This document shows positions 1 through 7,555 of a stretch of 15,895 nucleotides of DNA, piece after piece. The position numbers were made by a program, and so were the translations under genes. Every line of letters begins with the position of its first letter. Position 1 is the first letter of the stretch. The DNA is from QYQD01 sp040755415 (lineage in GTDB: Bacteria; Desulfobacterota; QYQD01): the NCBI GenBank assembly GCA_040755415.1, contig JBFMAZ010000067.1, positions 1-15,895 on the forward strand, read 5' to 3'. The notes below the pieces were generated by a model that was given only the letters and a program-made list of their open reading frames with translations, searched no databases and was not told the DNA's origin.

Positions 1-104
1 ACCGACGTTATCGCACTCGTCAACGTCGTCTTCCCATGATCTATATGCCCTATCGTCCCTATGTTCACATGCGGCTTCTTACGCTCAAACTTCTTCTTCC
101 CCAT
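1..104 (-). CDS. tuf: Elongation factor Tu, N-terminal part (cut by window edge)
   Basis: EF-Tu is the GTPase that carries aminoacyl-tRNA to the ribosomal A site. Only the first 34 codons are present; the gene runs off the left edge. The translation begins MGKKKFERKKPHVNIGTIGH and continues into IDHGKTTLTSAIT, which is the EF-Tu amino end with the P-loop GHxDHGKT at about residues 19-26. The P-loop has Ile where most proteobacterial EF-Tu proteins have Val. The ATG is preceded by AAGGAGGG with 8 nt spacing. It lies 57 nt after the fusA stop, the usual last place of a str operon. Codons are strongly G-ending (all five Thr codons are ACG), as in the other tuf copy at the right edge, so the two are probably near-identical duplicates. 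Confidence 0.97.
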   Translation of the reverse strand, partial: MGKKKFERKKPHVNIGTIGHIDHGKTTLTSAITS

Positions 105-161
105 CTCCAAACCCTCCTTAAATTTAACGGCCGGGTAAAAACTGTCCCCCCATAATCAACC

Positions 162-2240
162 CTACATCGCGGCTGCCTTTCGCATAATCTCTTCGCCCAA
201 GGAAACGGGAACCGGTTCATAGTGTGAAAATTGCATAGTAAATGTCGCCCGGCCCTGGGTTCTTGAACGCAGATCCGTGGCATAACCAAACATCTGCTCT
301 AGCGGAACCTTAGCCGACGCGATCTGGATACCCGGTCTGGTCTCCAGGCCGATTAATTTACCCCTTCTTCCATTGATATCTCCGATTACTTCACCAATGA
401 ATTCCTCCGGGGTAACCACTTCCAAAGACATAATAGGTTCTAGCAGTACCGGCTCCGCCCTTCTGGCGGACTCCTTAAAAGCCATTGAGGCAGCAATGCT
501 AAAAGCCATCTCTGAGGAATCAACCTCATGATACGAACCGTCTATCAGGATTACTCTGATGTCGGTCATCGGGTAGCCGGCCAATACACCAACCTCGGCC
601 GCCCCCCTGGTTCCTTTTTCCACGGCCGGTATATACTCCCTCGGTATCACACCACCTTTAATGGCATCTACAAATTCAATACCCTTCCCCGGCTCAAGCG
701 GCTCTATATCCAGCCAGACATGGCCATATTGTCCACGCCCGCCGCTCTGTCTGACAAATTTTCCTTCGGCCCGGGCCTTCCTCTTAATTGTCTCTTTATA
801 GGCCACGTGAGGCTGTCCCACTTTGGCATCAACCTTGAATTCTCTTACTAAGCGGTCAACAATAATCTCCAGATGCAACTCTCCCATCCCGGATATGATG
901 GTCTGCCCGGTCTCCTCATCCGTTCGAACCTTAAAAGAGGGGTCTTCCAGGGCGATCTTGGCTAATGATAGGCCCAGCTTGTCCTGATCCGCTTTGGACT
1001 TAGGTTCAATAGCCACAGATATCACTGGCAGAGGGATATCCATGGCCTCCAACTGTATAGGCGCCCCTTCGTCACAAAGGGTATCTCCGGTAGAAACATC
1101 CCGTAAACCGACAACGGCCGCTATATCTCCGGCAAAGACTTCCTTAATTTCTTCCCTCTTATTGGCATGCATCTTGACCAGCCGGCCGACTCTTTCCTTT
1201 TTCTTTTTCGTAGCATTATACACACTGCTACCAGAGGCCAGCGAACCGGAATATACACGCAGGAAGGTCAGGTTACCAATAAAGGGATCGGCCATAATCT
1301 TGAAGGCCAGCGCGGCAAAGGGTGCGTCATCTGCTGCCGGCCGTTCTTCTTCTGCACCTTTATCATTCAAACCCCTGACCGGAGGTATATCCGTTGGGGC
1401 CGGCAGGTAATCAACAATGGTATCCAAAAGCAACTGGACACCCCTATTCTTGAAAGCAGAACCGCATAAAACCGGCACAGCCCTCAAGGATAAGGTTGCC
1501 TTACGCAAGGTAGAACGAATATCTTCCGGGGAGATATCCTCTCCGCCGAGATATTTTTCCATAAACCCGTCATCTACATCCGCCAACCCTTCTAACAACT
1601 GTTCCCGATAGGTCGAGGCCTCTTCTTCAAGCTCCGGAGGGATATCTTCTACATGATATTTCGCCCCCAGCGTCGAGTCATCCCATATTACTGCCTTCAT
1701 CCCCAGAAGATCGATGACGCCTCTAAAGCCCTCCTCCACTCCGAGAGGGATCTGAACAGCCACAGGATTGGCGCCGAGTCGATTTCGCATCATGTCTAAG
1801 CAACGGTTAAAATCTGCACCGACTCGGTCCATTTTATTGATAAAGGCAAGGCGGGGTACCTTATAGCGATCAGCCTGTCGCCACACCGTTTCCGATTGCG
1901 GCTCGACGCCACCCACCGCACAAAAAACAGCTACCGCCCCATCCAATACCCGGAGCGATCGCTCCACCTCTACTGTAAAGTCGACATGGCCGGGGGTATC
2001 AATAAGGTTTATGCGATGTCCTTTCCAGAAACAGGTTGTTGCTGCCGAGGTAATGGTAATGCCACGTTCCTGTTCCTGCTCCATCCAGTCCATAACCGCA
2101 GTACCATCATGCACTTCACCGATCTTATAAGACACGCCTGTATAATAAAGGATGCGTTCTGTCGTAGTAGTCTTACCGGCGTCAATGTGCGCCATGATGC
2201 CGATATTCCGTGTCTTTTCTAATGAAACAAGACGTGGCAA
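162..2240 (-). CDS. fusA: Elongation factor G
   Basis: EF-G is the GTPase that drives translocation of tRNA and mRNA on the ribosome and works with RRF in recycling. The 692-residue product has the usual length. The G domain shows the P-loop AHIDAGKT (residues 17-24), the switch I segment RGITITSAA (about 59-67), DTPGH (81-85) and NKMD (135-138). The domain IV segment RQSGGRGQYGHVW and the SYHEVDSSEMAF stretch are also present. The reading frame opens with TTG, not ATG. This start is supported by GAGGGG about 6 nt upstream and by an N-terminus (MPRLVSLEKTRNIGI) that aligns with other EF-G proteins; no ATG is available before the P-loop. It follows rpsG by 75 nt and precedes tuf, the standard str operon order. 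The deltaproteobacterial look of the N-terminus is my recollection and was not searched. Confidence 0.99.
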   Translation of the reverse strand: MPRLVSLEKTRNIGIMAHIDAGKTTTTERILYYTGVSYKIGEVHDGTAVMDWMEQEQERGITITSAATTCFWKGHRINLIDTPGHVDFTVEVERSLRVLDGAVAVFCAVGGVEPQSETVWRQADRYKVPRLAFINKMDRVGADFNRCLDMMRNRLGANPVAVQIPLGVEEGFRGVIDLLGMKAVIWDDSTLGAKYHVEDIPPELEEEASTYREQLLEGLADVDDGFMEKYLGGEDISPEDIRSTLRKATLSLRAVPVLCGSAFKNRGVQLLLDTIVDYLPAPTDIPPVRGLNDKGAEEERPAADDAPFAALAFKIMADPFIGNLTFLRVYSGSLASGSSVYNATKKKKERVGRLVKMHANKREEIKEVFAGDIAAVVGLRDVSTGDTLCDEGAPIQLEAMDIPLPVISVAIEPKSKADQDKLGLSLAKIALEDPSFKVRTDEETGQTIISGMGELHLEIIVDRLVREFKVDAKVGQPHVAYKETIKRKARAEGKFVRQSGGRGQYGHVWLDIEPLEPGKGIEFVDAIKGGVIPREYIPAVEKGTRGAAEVGVLAGYPMTDIRVILIDGSYHEVDSSEMAFSIAASMAFKESARRAEPVLLEPIMSLEVVTPEEFIGEVIGDINGRRGKLIGLETRPGIQIASAKVPLEQMFGYATDLRSRTQGRATFTMQFSHYEPVPVSLGEEIMRKAAAM

Positions 2241-2315
2241 TTTTTCCCCTCTTCTAAACCTATTCTCTCTAATCTATTATCAAAGAAACCGGAAATTACT
2301 CCGCTTTAACTCTGA

Positions 2316-2786
2316 TTACCAACGATAATGGGCAAAAGCCTTGTTAGCTTCAGCCATCTTGTGTGTATCTTCCTTTTTCTTTATCGATGACCCGCGGTTA
2401 TTATAGGCATCGATTAATTCTGCCGCCAGTTTTTCCTCCATGGACTTCTCTGTCCGTGCATTTGCATAGCTGATTATCCAGCGGATAGCTAGGGCCACCC
2501 TTCTATTCGGCCGTACCTCTACCGGAACCTGGTACGTGGCACCGCCTACGCGGCGAGACTTAACTTCGATTACCGGTTTTACATGTTCCAGGGCAGCATT
2601 AAACACCTCTTCGGGATTCTTACCCACCCGATCATGTATAATATCCATAGCACGATAGAGTATATGCCGGGAAACACTCTTTTTACCCCGCTGCATAATC
2701 CGGTTGATAAATTTTGCTACCAGTTCACTATTGTATTTTGGATCCGGGGCAATCTCCCGCCTTATAACTACTTTCCTTCTGGGCAT
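2316..2786 (-). CDS. rpsG: 30S ribosomal protein S7
   Basis: S7 is the primary assembly protein of the 30S head; it binds the 3' major domain of 16S rRNA and lines the E site. The product has 156 residues, the family norm, and is basic throughout. It shows the S7 signature near residues 20-45 (FINRIMQRGKKS), the segment VKSRRVGGATYQVPVEV (about 75-91), and the C-terminal helix ending AFAHYRW. The ATG is preceded by GAGG with about 5 nt spacing. It sits 29 nt after rpsL and 75 nt before fusA. In enterobacteria S7 represses translation of this operon through the rpsL-rpsG spacer. Here that spacer is only 29 nt, so no comparable target is evident. Confidence 0.99.
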   Translation of the reverse strand: MPRRKVVIRREIAPDPKYNSELVAKFINRIMQRGKKSVSRHILYRAMDIIHDRVGKNPEEVFNAALEHVKPVIEVKSRRVGGATYQVPVEVRPNRRVALAIRWIISYANARTEKSMEEKLAAELIDAYNNRGSSIKKKEDTHKMAEANKAFAHYRW

Positions 2787-2815
2787 ACCTACCTCTTATC
2801 TGTTATTTCACCCGA

Positions 2816-3187
2816 TTATTTGGGCCTCTTAGCACCGTACTTGGAGCGCCCCTTTTTCCTATCCTGTACGCCTAGTGTATCTAACGCACCCCGGACGATA
2901 TGATAACGTACGCCCGGCAGATCCTTAACGCGTCCTCCGCGTATCAGCACCACAGAATGTTCCTGCAAATTATGGCCTACCCCAGGAATATAGGAAGTTG
3001 CTTCTATTCCATTTGTTAAACGCACCCTGGCTACTTTGCGCAAGGCAGAATTTGGTTTTTTGGGCGTCGTAGTATAGACACGCACACATACCCCCCTTTT
3101 CTGTGGACACTCTCTTAACGCGGGGGCAGAACTCTTTCTTTTAACCTTTTTCCGGCTACTGCGAACCAGTTGATTAACTGTAGGCAT
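2816..3187 (-). CDS. rpsL: 30S ribosomal protein S12
   Basis: S12 sits at the decoding centre of the 30S subunit and contributes to codon-anticodon proofreading. The product has 123 residues, the usual length. The loop PKKPNSALRK (42-51) and the loop GGRVKDLPGVRYH (84-96) are intact. Lys43 and Lys88, counted with the initiator Met, are both lysine, the residues whose substitution classically gives streptomycin resistance, so the predicted state is sensitive. Asp89, the residue often methylthiolated, is present. The ATG follows CGGAGA with about 8 nt spacing. It is the first gene of the str cluster and lies 144 nt after rpoC, directly behind a probable promoter at 3240-3268. Confidence 0.99.
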   Translation of the reverse strand: MPTVNQLVRSSRKKVKRKSSAPALRECPQKRGVCVRVYTTTPKKPNSALRKVARVRLTNGIEATSYIPGVGHNLQEHSVVLIRGGRVKDLPGVRYHIVRGALDTLGVQDRKKGRSKYGAKRPK

Positions 3188-3239
3188 TAGATTCTCCGAC
3201 CCATGATTTTTTGTATCGCTTTCGAATCCAAAAGTTATC

Positions 3240-3268
3240 TTTTTACCCGTTTACCGGCCTTCTGTCAA
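3240..3268 (-). promoter_or_regulatory. Probable sigma70-type promoter for rpsL-rpsG-fusA-tuf
   Basis: On the minus strand a perfect -35 box TTGACA (3268-3263) is followed by exactly 17 nt and a -10-like TAAAAA (3245-3240, four of six matches to TATAAT). It lies in the 144-nt rpoC-rpsL spacer, with the -10 about 52 nt upstream of the rpsL ATG. An internal promoter at the head of the str operon agrees with what is known for many bacteria. I infer activity from the sequence only. Confidence 0.6.
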
Positions 3269-3331
3269 GACTTTTTTGCCCAACAGATAAAAACCACCGG
3301 TCTCATTTACTATTGTTTTTTCCCGCCAGTC

Positions 3332-6300
3332 CTAGCTCTCTTTCTGGGCCTCGGCATAGTAAACTATACCTGTTCCGGCCGGGATAAGGCGACCCATGAT
3401 GACATTTTCTTTTAACCCGCGGAGGTAATCTACTTTACCCGCTATAGCTGCGTCCGTGAGAACCTTGGTAGTCTCCTGGAAGGAGGCTGCAGATATAAAG
3501 CTCTCTGTGCTCAAAGAAGCCTTTGTAATACCCAGAAGTAACGGTTCCGCCACTGCCGGCTGGGCACCCCGGGCCAAAATCTTCTCGTTTTCTTCCTCAA
3601 ACAGGTATCGCTCCACCTGCTCACCCAGCATAAAGCTGCTGTCTCCCGTTTCTTTGATCTTTACACGACGCAGCATCTGACGCACGATGACTTCAATATG
3701 CTTGTCATTGATCTTAACACCCTGCAATCGGTAGACTTCCTGTACCTCATCAACCAGATAGCGCGCTAGCTCCTTAATCCCCAGGACCCGAAGGATATCG
3801 TGGGGATTAGCGGAACCATCCATAAGGGCTTCTCCGGCCCGAATAAAATCACCTTCATGGACGCTGATGTGTTTGCCCTTGGCAATAAGATATTCCTTAG
3901 GCTCTCCAACGTCAGGCTTTACTACGACCCTTCGCTTACCTTTTACATCCTTGCCGAAGCTAACTACACCGTCGATCTCGCTGATCACCGCAAACTCTTT
4001 TGGTTTTCGCACCTCAAAGAGCTCCGCTACCCTGGGCAAACCACCAGTGATATCTTTAGTCTTTGTTGTTTCCCGGGGGATACGCGCAATGACCTCTCCC
4101 GCATTGACCACGTCGCCTTCCGTCACCATAATGATGGCACCAATAGGCATAAGATAGCGGGCCTCAGACGTAGAACCCGGGATCTTGAGGGTCCTACCAC
4201 TCTCGTCCTTTATGGAAACGCGCGGTCGAACACTGGAATCCTTACATTCAACAACAACCCTACTGGCCTTACCGGTGACCGGGTCCAACTTCTCCTGCAT
4301 GGTGACACCTTCTACGATATCGCCAAATTTGACCCGGCCAGAAACATCGGTCAAAATGGGAATAGTATAAGGATCCCAATTCGCCAGGAGATCATTGGCT
4401 TTGACCGGTTGCCCGTCCTCGGCATAGATCAGCGCCCCATAGGTCACTGGATAACGCTCACGCTCCCGTCCATCCTCAGTCACAACAGCTATTTCACCAT
4501 TGCGATTCATAGCGACCAGGCTACCCGCTACATTACGAACCGTGTGCAGGTTAATAAACTTTATCTGCCCTTCATTTCGGGCACGGATTTCGGCTTGCTC
4601 CACCCTCCTGCTGGCTGTTCCGCCGATATGGAAGGTGCGCATGGTAAGCTGCGTTCCTGGTTCACCAATAGACTGAGCCGCAATAATACCGATGGCCTCC
4701 CCGATGTTGACCATCTTTCCATGCGCCAGATCACGGCCATAACATTTGACACAAACACCGTGTTTAGCCCGGCAGGTAAGTACAGAACGTATCTTCACTC
4801 GTTCAATGCCGGCATCCTCTATCTTCTGAACGTGGGACTCTGTAATCTCCTCATTGGCATTTACCAGGATTTCACCGGTCAATGGGTCCCCGATATCCTC
4901 AAGGGCCACACGACCAAGGACACGATCACCAACGCGCTGAATAATCTCACCACCCTCGATTAACGGCTCCATAGTAATACCATCGATAGTGCCGCAATCC
5001 TCCTCCGTAATCGTACAGTCCTGGGCTACATCGACCAGCCGCCGGGTCAAATAACCGGAATTGGCCGTCTTCAAGGCAGTATCAGCCAGACCCTTACGTG
5101 CACCGTGTGTCGATATAAAATACTGCAGCACAGTAAGGCCTTCCCTAAAATTTGCCGTAATCGGGGTCTCGATAATTTCACCGGAAGGTTTGGCCATAAG
5201 ACCCCTCATCCCCGCCAACTGCCGGATCTGATCTTTGCTCCCCCGGGCGCCAGAGTCGGCCATCATATATATGGGATTAAAACTCGGTGTCTCTATCTCG
5301 CGACCGTCTTTACTCTTTATGCGCTGTACGGCTATGCCCCGCATCATCTCCGCAGCTACATCATCCGTGGCCTTAGCCCAGATGTCGATTACCTTGTTAT
5401 ATTTTTCTCCGTCAGTGATCAAACCATCGGTATACTGTTTCTCTACTGAATGTACTTCACTTTGGGCCTTCTTTAAGATTTCCTCCTTCTCAGATGGGAT
5501 AACCATATCCGAGATCGAAATAGAAATACCCGCCCTGGTGGCATACTTGTACCCCATATCTTTTAAGCGGTCAGCTAAGAGGACCGTCTTTTTAATGCCC
5601 GCCACCCGGTAGCACTTATCAATCAACTGGGCGAGCTCCTTTTTCTTCATGGGGCGATTAATAACATCAAACGGAATTTCTTCCGGTAAGATATCCCTAA
5701 GTAAGATCCGCCCCGCAGTCGTATCTACCAATTTACCATTTAAGCGTACTTTAATCCGGGCTTGAAGGTCGACCGCACCGGCATCGTAGGCCATCTGAAC
5801 TTCTTCTGGCCCCGCAAACACCTTACCCTCGCCCTTAGCCAGCGCCCGGCTACGCGTCATGTAATATATCCCCAACACCACGTCCTGGGTAGGAATAATA
5901 ATCGGCTCACCATGCGCCGGCGAAAGGATATTATTGGTGGACATCATCAAAACCCGGGCCTCTATCTGAGCCTCAACAGACACGGGAACATGGACAGCCA
6001 TCTGATCACCATCAAAGTCTGCATTAAAGGCCATACAGACCAAGGGATGAAGTTGAATGGCCTTACCTTCCACCAGAACCGGCTCAAAGGCCTGGATACC
6101 CAGACGATGAAGAGTGGGCGCCCGGTTTAGGAGGACTGGGTACTCCCTCACCACTTCGTCCAGTGCGTCCCATACCTCCGGGACCTCCTTCTCCACCATT
6201 TTCTTGGCGCTTTTAATCGTCGTCACATAGCCCTTCTGCTCCAATCGATTGTAAATAAAAGGTTTAAAAAGTTCCAAAGCCATCTTTTTAGGCAGACCAC

Positions 6301-7396
6301 ACTGATGTAACCGGAGATCGGGACCGACCACGATAACAGAACGCCCAGAATAATCCACTCGTTTGCCCAGTAAATTTTGTCGAAATCGACCCTGTTTGCC
6401 TTTCAACATGTCACTTAACGACTTAAGAGGCCTTTTATTCGGGCCGGTCACCACCTTGCCCCGCCGGCCGTTATCAAACAGGACATCAACTGCTTCCTGG
6501 AGCATTCTTTTCTCATTGCGGATTATGATATCCGGGGCGTCCAGTTCCTTTAATCGCTTTAAACGATTATTGCGGTTAATTACCCGCCGGTAAAGATCGT
6601 TTAAATCCGAAGTAGCAAACCGGCCGCCATCTAAAGGCACCAAAGGTCTTAAGTCTGGCGGTAAAACCGGCACTACATCCAGGATCATCCACTCCGGGCG
6701 GTTACCTGAATCCTTGAAGGCCTCCACAACCCGTAGCCGCTTGCCAAGCTTTTTCCGCTTGGCCTCCGAACTGGTCTTTTGAAGTTCCTCACGCAAGCTC
6801 ACTGAAAGGGCGTTTATATCTAGATTGGAAAGCATATACTTAATGGCCTCCGCCCCGATACCTGCCTTAACTCGCGTTCCAAACTCTTCTTGAACCTGTC
6901 TGTATCGATCTTCTGAAAGCAAGGTTCCTACCGGAAGGGCATCTACAGAAGACTCGGTTACCACATAGGATTCAAAATAAAGGACTTTCTCCAGTTCTTT
7001 AAGTGTAAAATCGAGGAGGTTACCCACCTTGCTGGGTAGGCTCTTTAAAAACCATATATGCGCTACTGGTGCAGCCAGTTCAATGTGACCCATCCGTTCC
7101 CGTCTTACTTTTGACTGTATAACCTCCACGCCGCATTTCTCACATACTACTCCACGATGCTTCATCCGTTTATATTTGCCGCAGTTGCACTCATAATCTT
7201 TAGCCGGGCCAAAAATCTTGGCACAAAATAGACCGTCACGCTCCGGTTTAAATGTACGATAATTTATTGTTTCCGGTTTTTTGATCTCACCATGCGACCA
7301 CTCTCGAACCTTATCCGGCGAGGCTAAAGAAATTCGCACGACGTTAATGTTGGAAGGATCCTTTGACCTGGCAAAATAATTATATAGATCGTCCAT
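3332..7396 (-). CDS. rpoC: DNA-directed RNA polymerase subunit beta'
   Basis: The beta' subunit holds the catalytic magnesium of RNA polymerase and forms the clamp. At 1354 residues it is complete and slightly shorter than the E. coli protein. The first zinc site uses Cys70, Cys72, Cys85 and Cys88. The catalytic motif NADFDGDQ places the three magnesium-binding aspartates at 460, 462 and 464, the same numbers as in E. coli. The bridge helix region is at about 759-793, with HGARKGLADTALKTANSGYL. The second zinc site uses Cys801, Cys875, Cys882 and Cys885, with one extra Cys at 794. The trigger-loop segment MRTFHIGGTAS starts near 919. The ATG follows AAGGAG with about 7 nt spacing. It is co-directional with rpoB but separated from it by 159 nt containing a repeat-like element. 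Confidence 0.99.
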   Translation of the reverse strand: MDDLYNYFARSKDPSNINVVRISLASPDKVREWSHGEIKKPETINYRTFKPERDGLFCAKIFGPAKDYECNCGKYKRMKHRGVVCEKCGVEVIQSKVRRERMGHIELAAPVAHIWFLKSLPSKVGNLLDFTLKELEKVLYFESYVVTESSVDALPVGTLLSEDRYRQVQEEFGTRVKAGIGAEAIKYMLSNLDINALSVSLREELQKTSSEAKRKKLGKRLRVVEAFKDSGNRPEWMILDVVPVLPPDLRPLVPLDGGRFATSDLNDLYRRVINRNNRLKRLKELDAPDIIIRNEKRMLQEAVDVLFDNGRRGKVVTGPNKRPLKSLSDMLKGKQGRFRQNLLGKRVDYSGRSVIVVGPDLRLHQCGLPKKMALELFKPFIYNRLEQKGYVTTIKSAKKMVEKEVPEVWDALDEVVREYPVLLNRAPTLHRLGIQAFEPVLVEGKAIQLHPLVCMAFNADFDGDQMAVHVPVSVEAQIEARVLMMSTNNILSPAHGEPIIIPTQDVVLGIYYMTRSRALAKGEGKVFAGPEEVQMAYDAGAVDLQARIKVRLNGKLVDTTAGRILLRDILPEEIPFDVINRPMKKKELAQLIDKCYRVAGIKKTVLLADRLKDMGYKYATRAGISISISDMVIPSEKEEILKKAQSEVHSVEKQYTDGLITDGEKYNKVIDIWAKATDDVAAEMMRGIAVQRIKSKDGREIETPSFNPIYMMADSGARGSKDQIRQLAGMRGLMAKPSGEIIETPITANFREGLTVLQYFISTHGARKGLADTALKTANSGYLTRRLVDVAQDCTITEEDCGTIDGITMEPLIEGGEIIQRVGDRVLGRVALEDIGDPLTGEILVNANEEITESHVQKIEDAGIERVKIRSVLTCRAKHGVCVKCYGRDLAHGKMVNIGEAIGIIAAQSIGEPGTQLTMRTFHIGGTASRRVEQAEIRARNEGQIKFINLHTVRNVAGSLVAMNRNGEIAVVTEDGRERERYPVTYGALIYAEDGQPVKANDLLANWDPYTIPILTDVSGRVKFGDIVEGVTMQEKLDPVTGKASRVVVECKDSSVRPRVSIKDESGRTLKIPGSTSEARYLMPIGAIIMVTEGDVVNAGEVIARIPRETTKTKDITGGLPRVAELFEVRKPKEFAVISEIDGVVSFGKDVKGKRRVVVKPDVGEPKEYLIAKGKHISVHEGDFIRAGEALMDGSANPHDILRVLGIKELARYLVDEVQEVYRLQGVKINDKHIEVIVRQMLRRVKIKETGDSSFMLGEQVERYLFEEENEKILARGAQPAVAEPLLLGITKASLSTESFISAASFQETTKVLTDAAIAGKVDYLRGLKENVIMGRLIPAGTGIVYYAEAQKES

Positions 7397-7447
7397 CTCT
7401 ACTCCTTATTCCTTACCTTACTTAGTCTAATCTTTTTCTTGGCAATT

Positions 7448-7544
7448 CAGCCACTAAGACACCACGGCACTAAGCTAAATCAATTTCGAATTTCGAAATT
7501 CGAATTTCGAATTTTTTAACTTTGTGACTTTGTGCCTTGGTGGC
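7448..7544 (-). repeat. Inverted-repeat element with TTCGAA heptad core in rpoB-rpoC spacer
   Basis: Two imperfect inverted arms of about 27 nt (7448-7474 and 7518-7544; 20 of 27 positions pair by my count) enclose an AT-rich core. On the minus strand the arms start GCCACCAAGGCACAAAG and end GTGGTGTCTTAGTGGC. The core has four TTCGAA units at exact 7-nt spacing (starting at 7485, 7492, 7499 and 7506). Its centre is a perfect 20-bp palindrome, TTCGAAATTCGAATTTCGAA (7492-7511). The element does not resemble the rest of the spacer. I recall similar CACAAAG/TTCGAA intergenic repeats from environmental bacterial genomes, but could not check this. A dispersed non-autonomous repeat is the likeliest reading; an RNA processing or attenuation structure is the alternative. 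Confidence 0.6.
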
Positions 7545-7555
7545 TATCTGAACAG

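Noticed and set aside
2290..2310. Small inverted repeat CGGA/TCCG after the rpsG stop as a terminator
   Set aside because: The stem is only about 4 bp, has no U-run, and the downstream fusA gene is clearly in the same operon.
3269..3331. Terminator after rpoC
   Set aside because: There are short T-runs and an ACCGGT palindrome, but no stem of useful length directly before a U-run.
3800..4963. Long open frame of 387 codons on the plus strand, antisense to rpoC
   Set aside because: It lies wholly inside the conserved rpoC frame, has no recognisable domain or ribosome binding site, and its length follows from rpoC codon composition.
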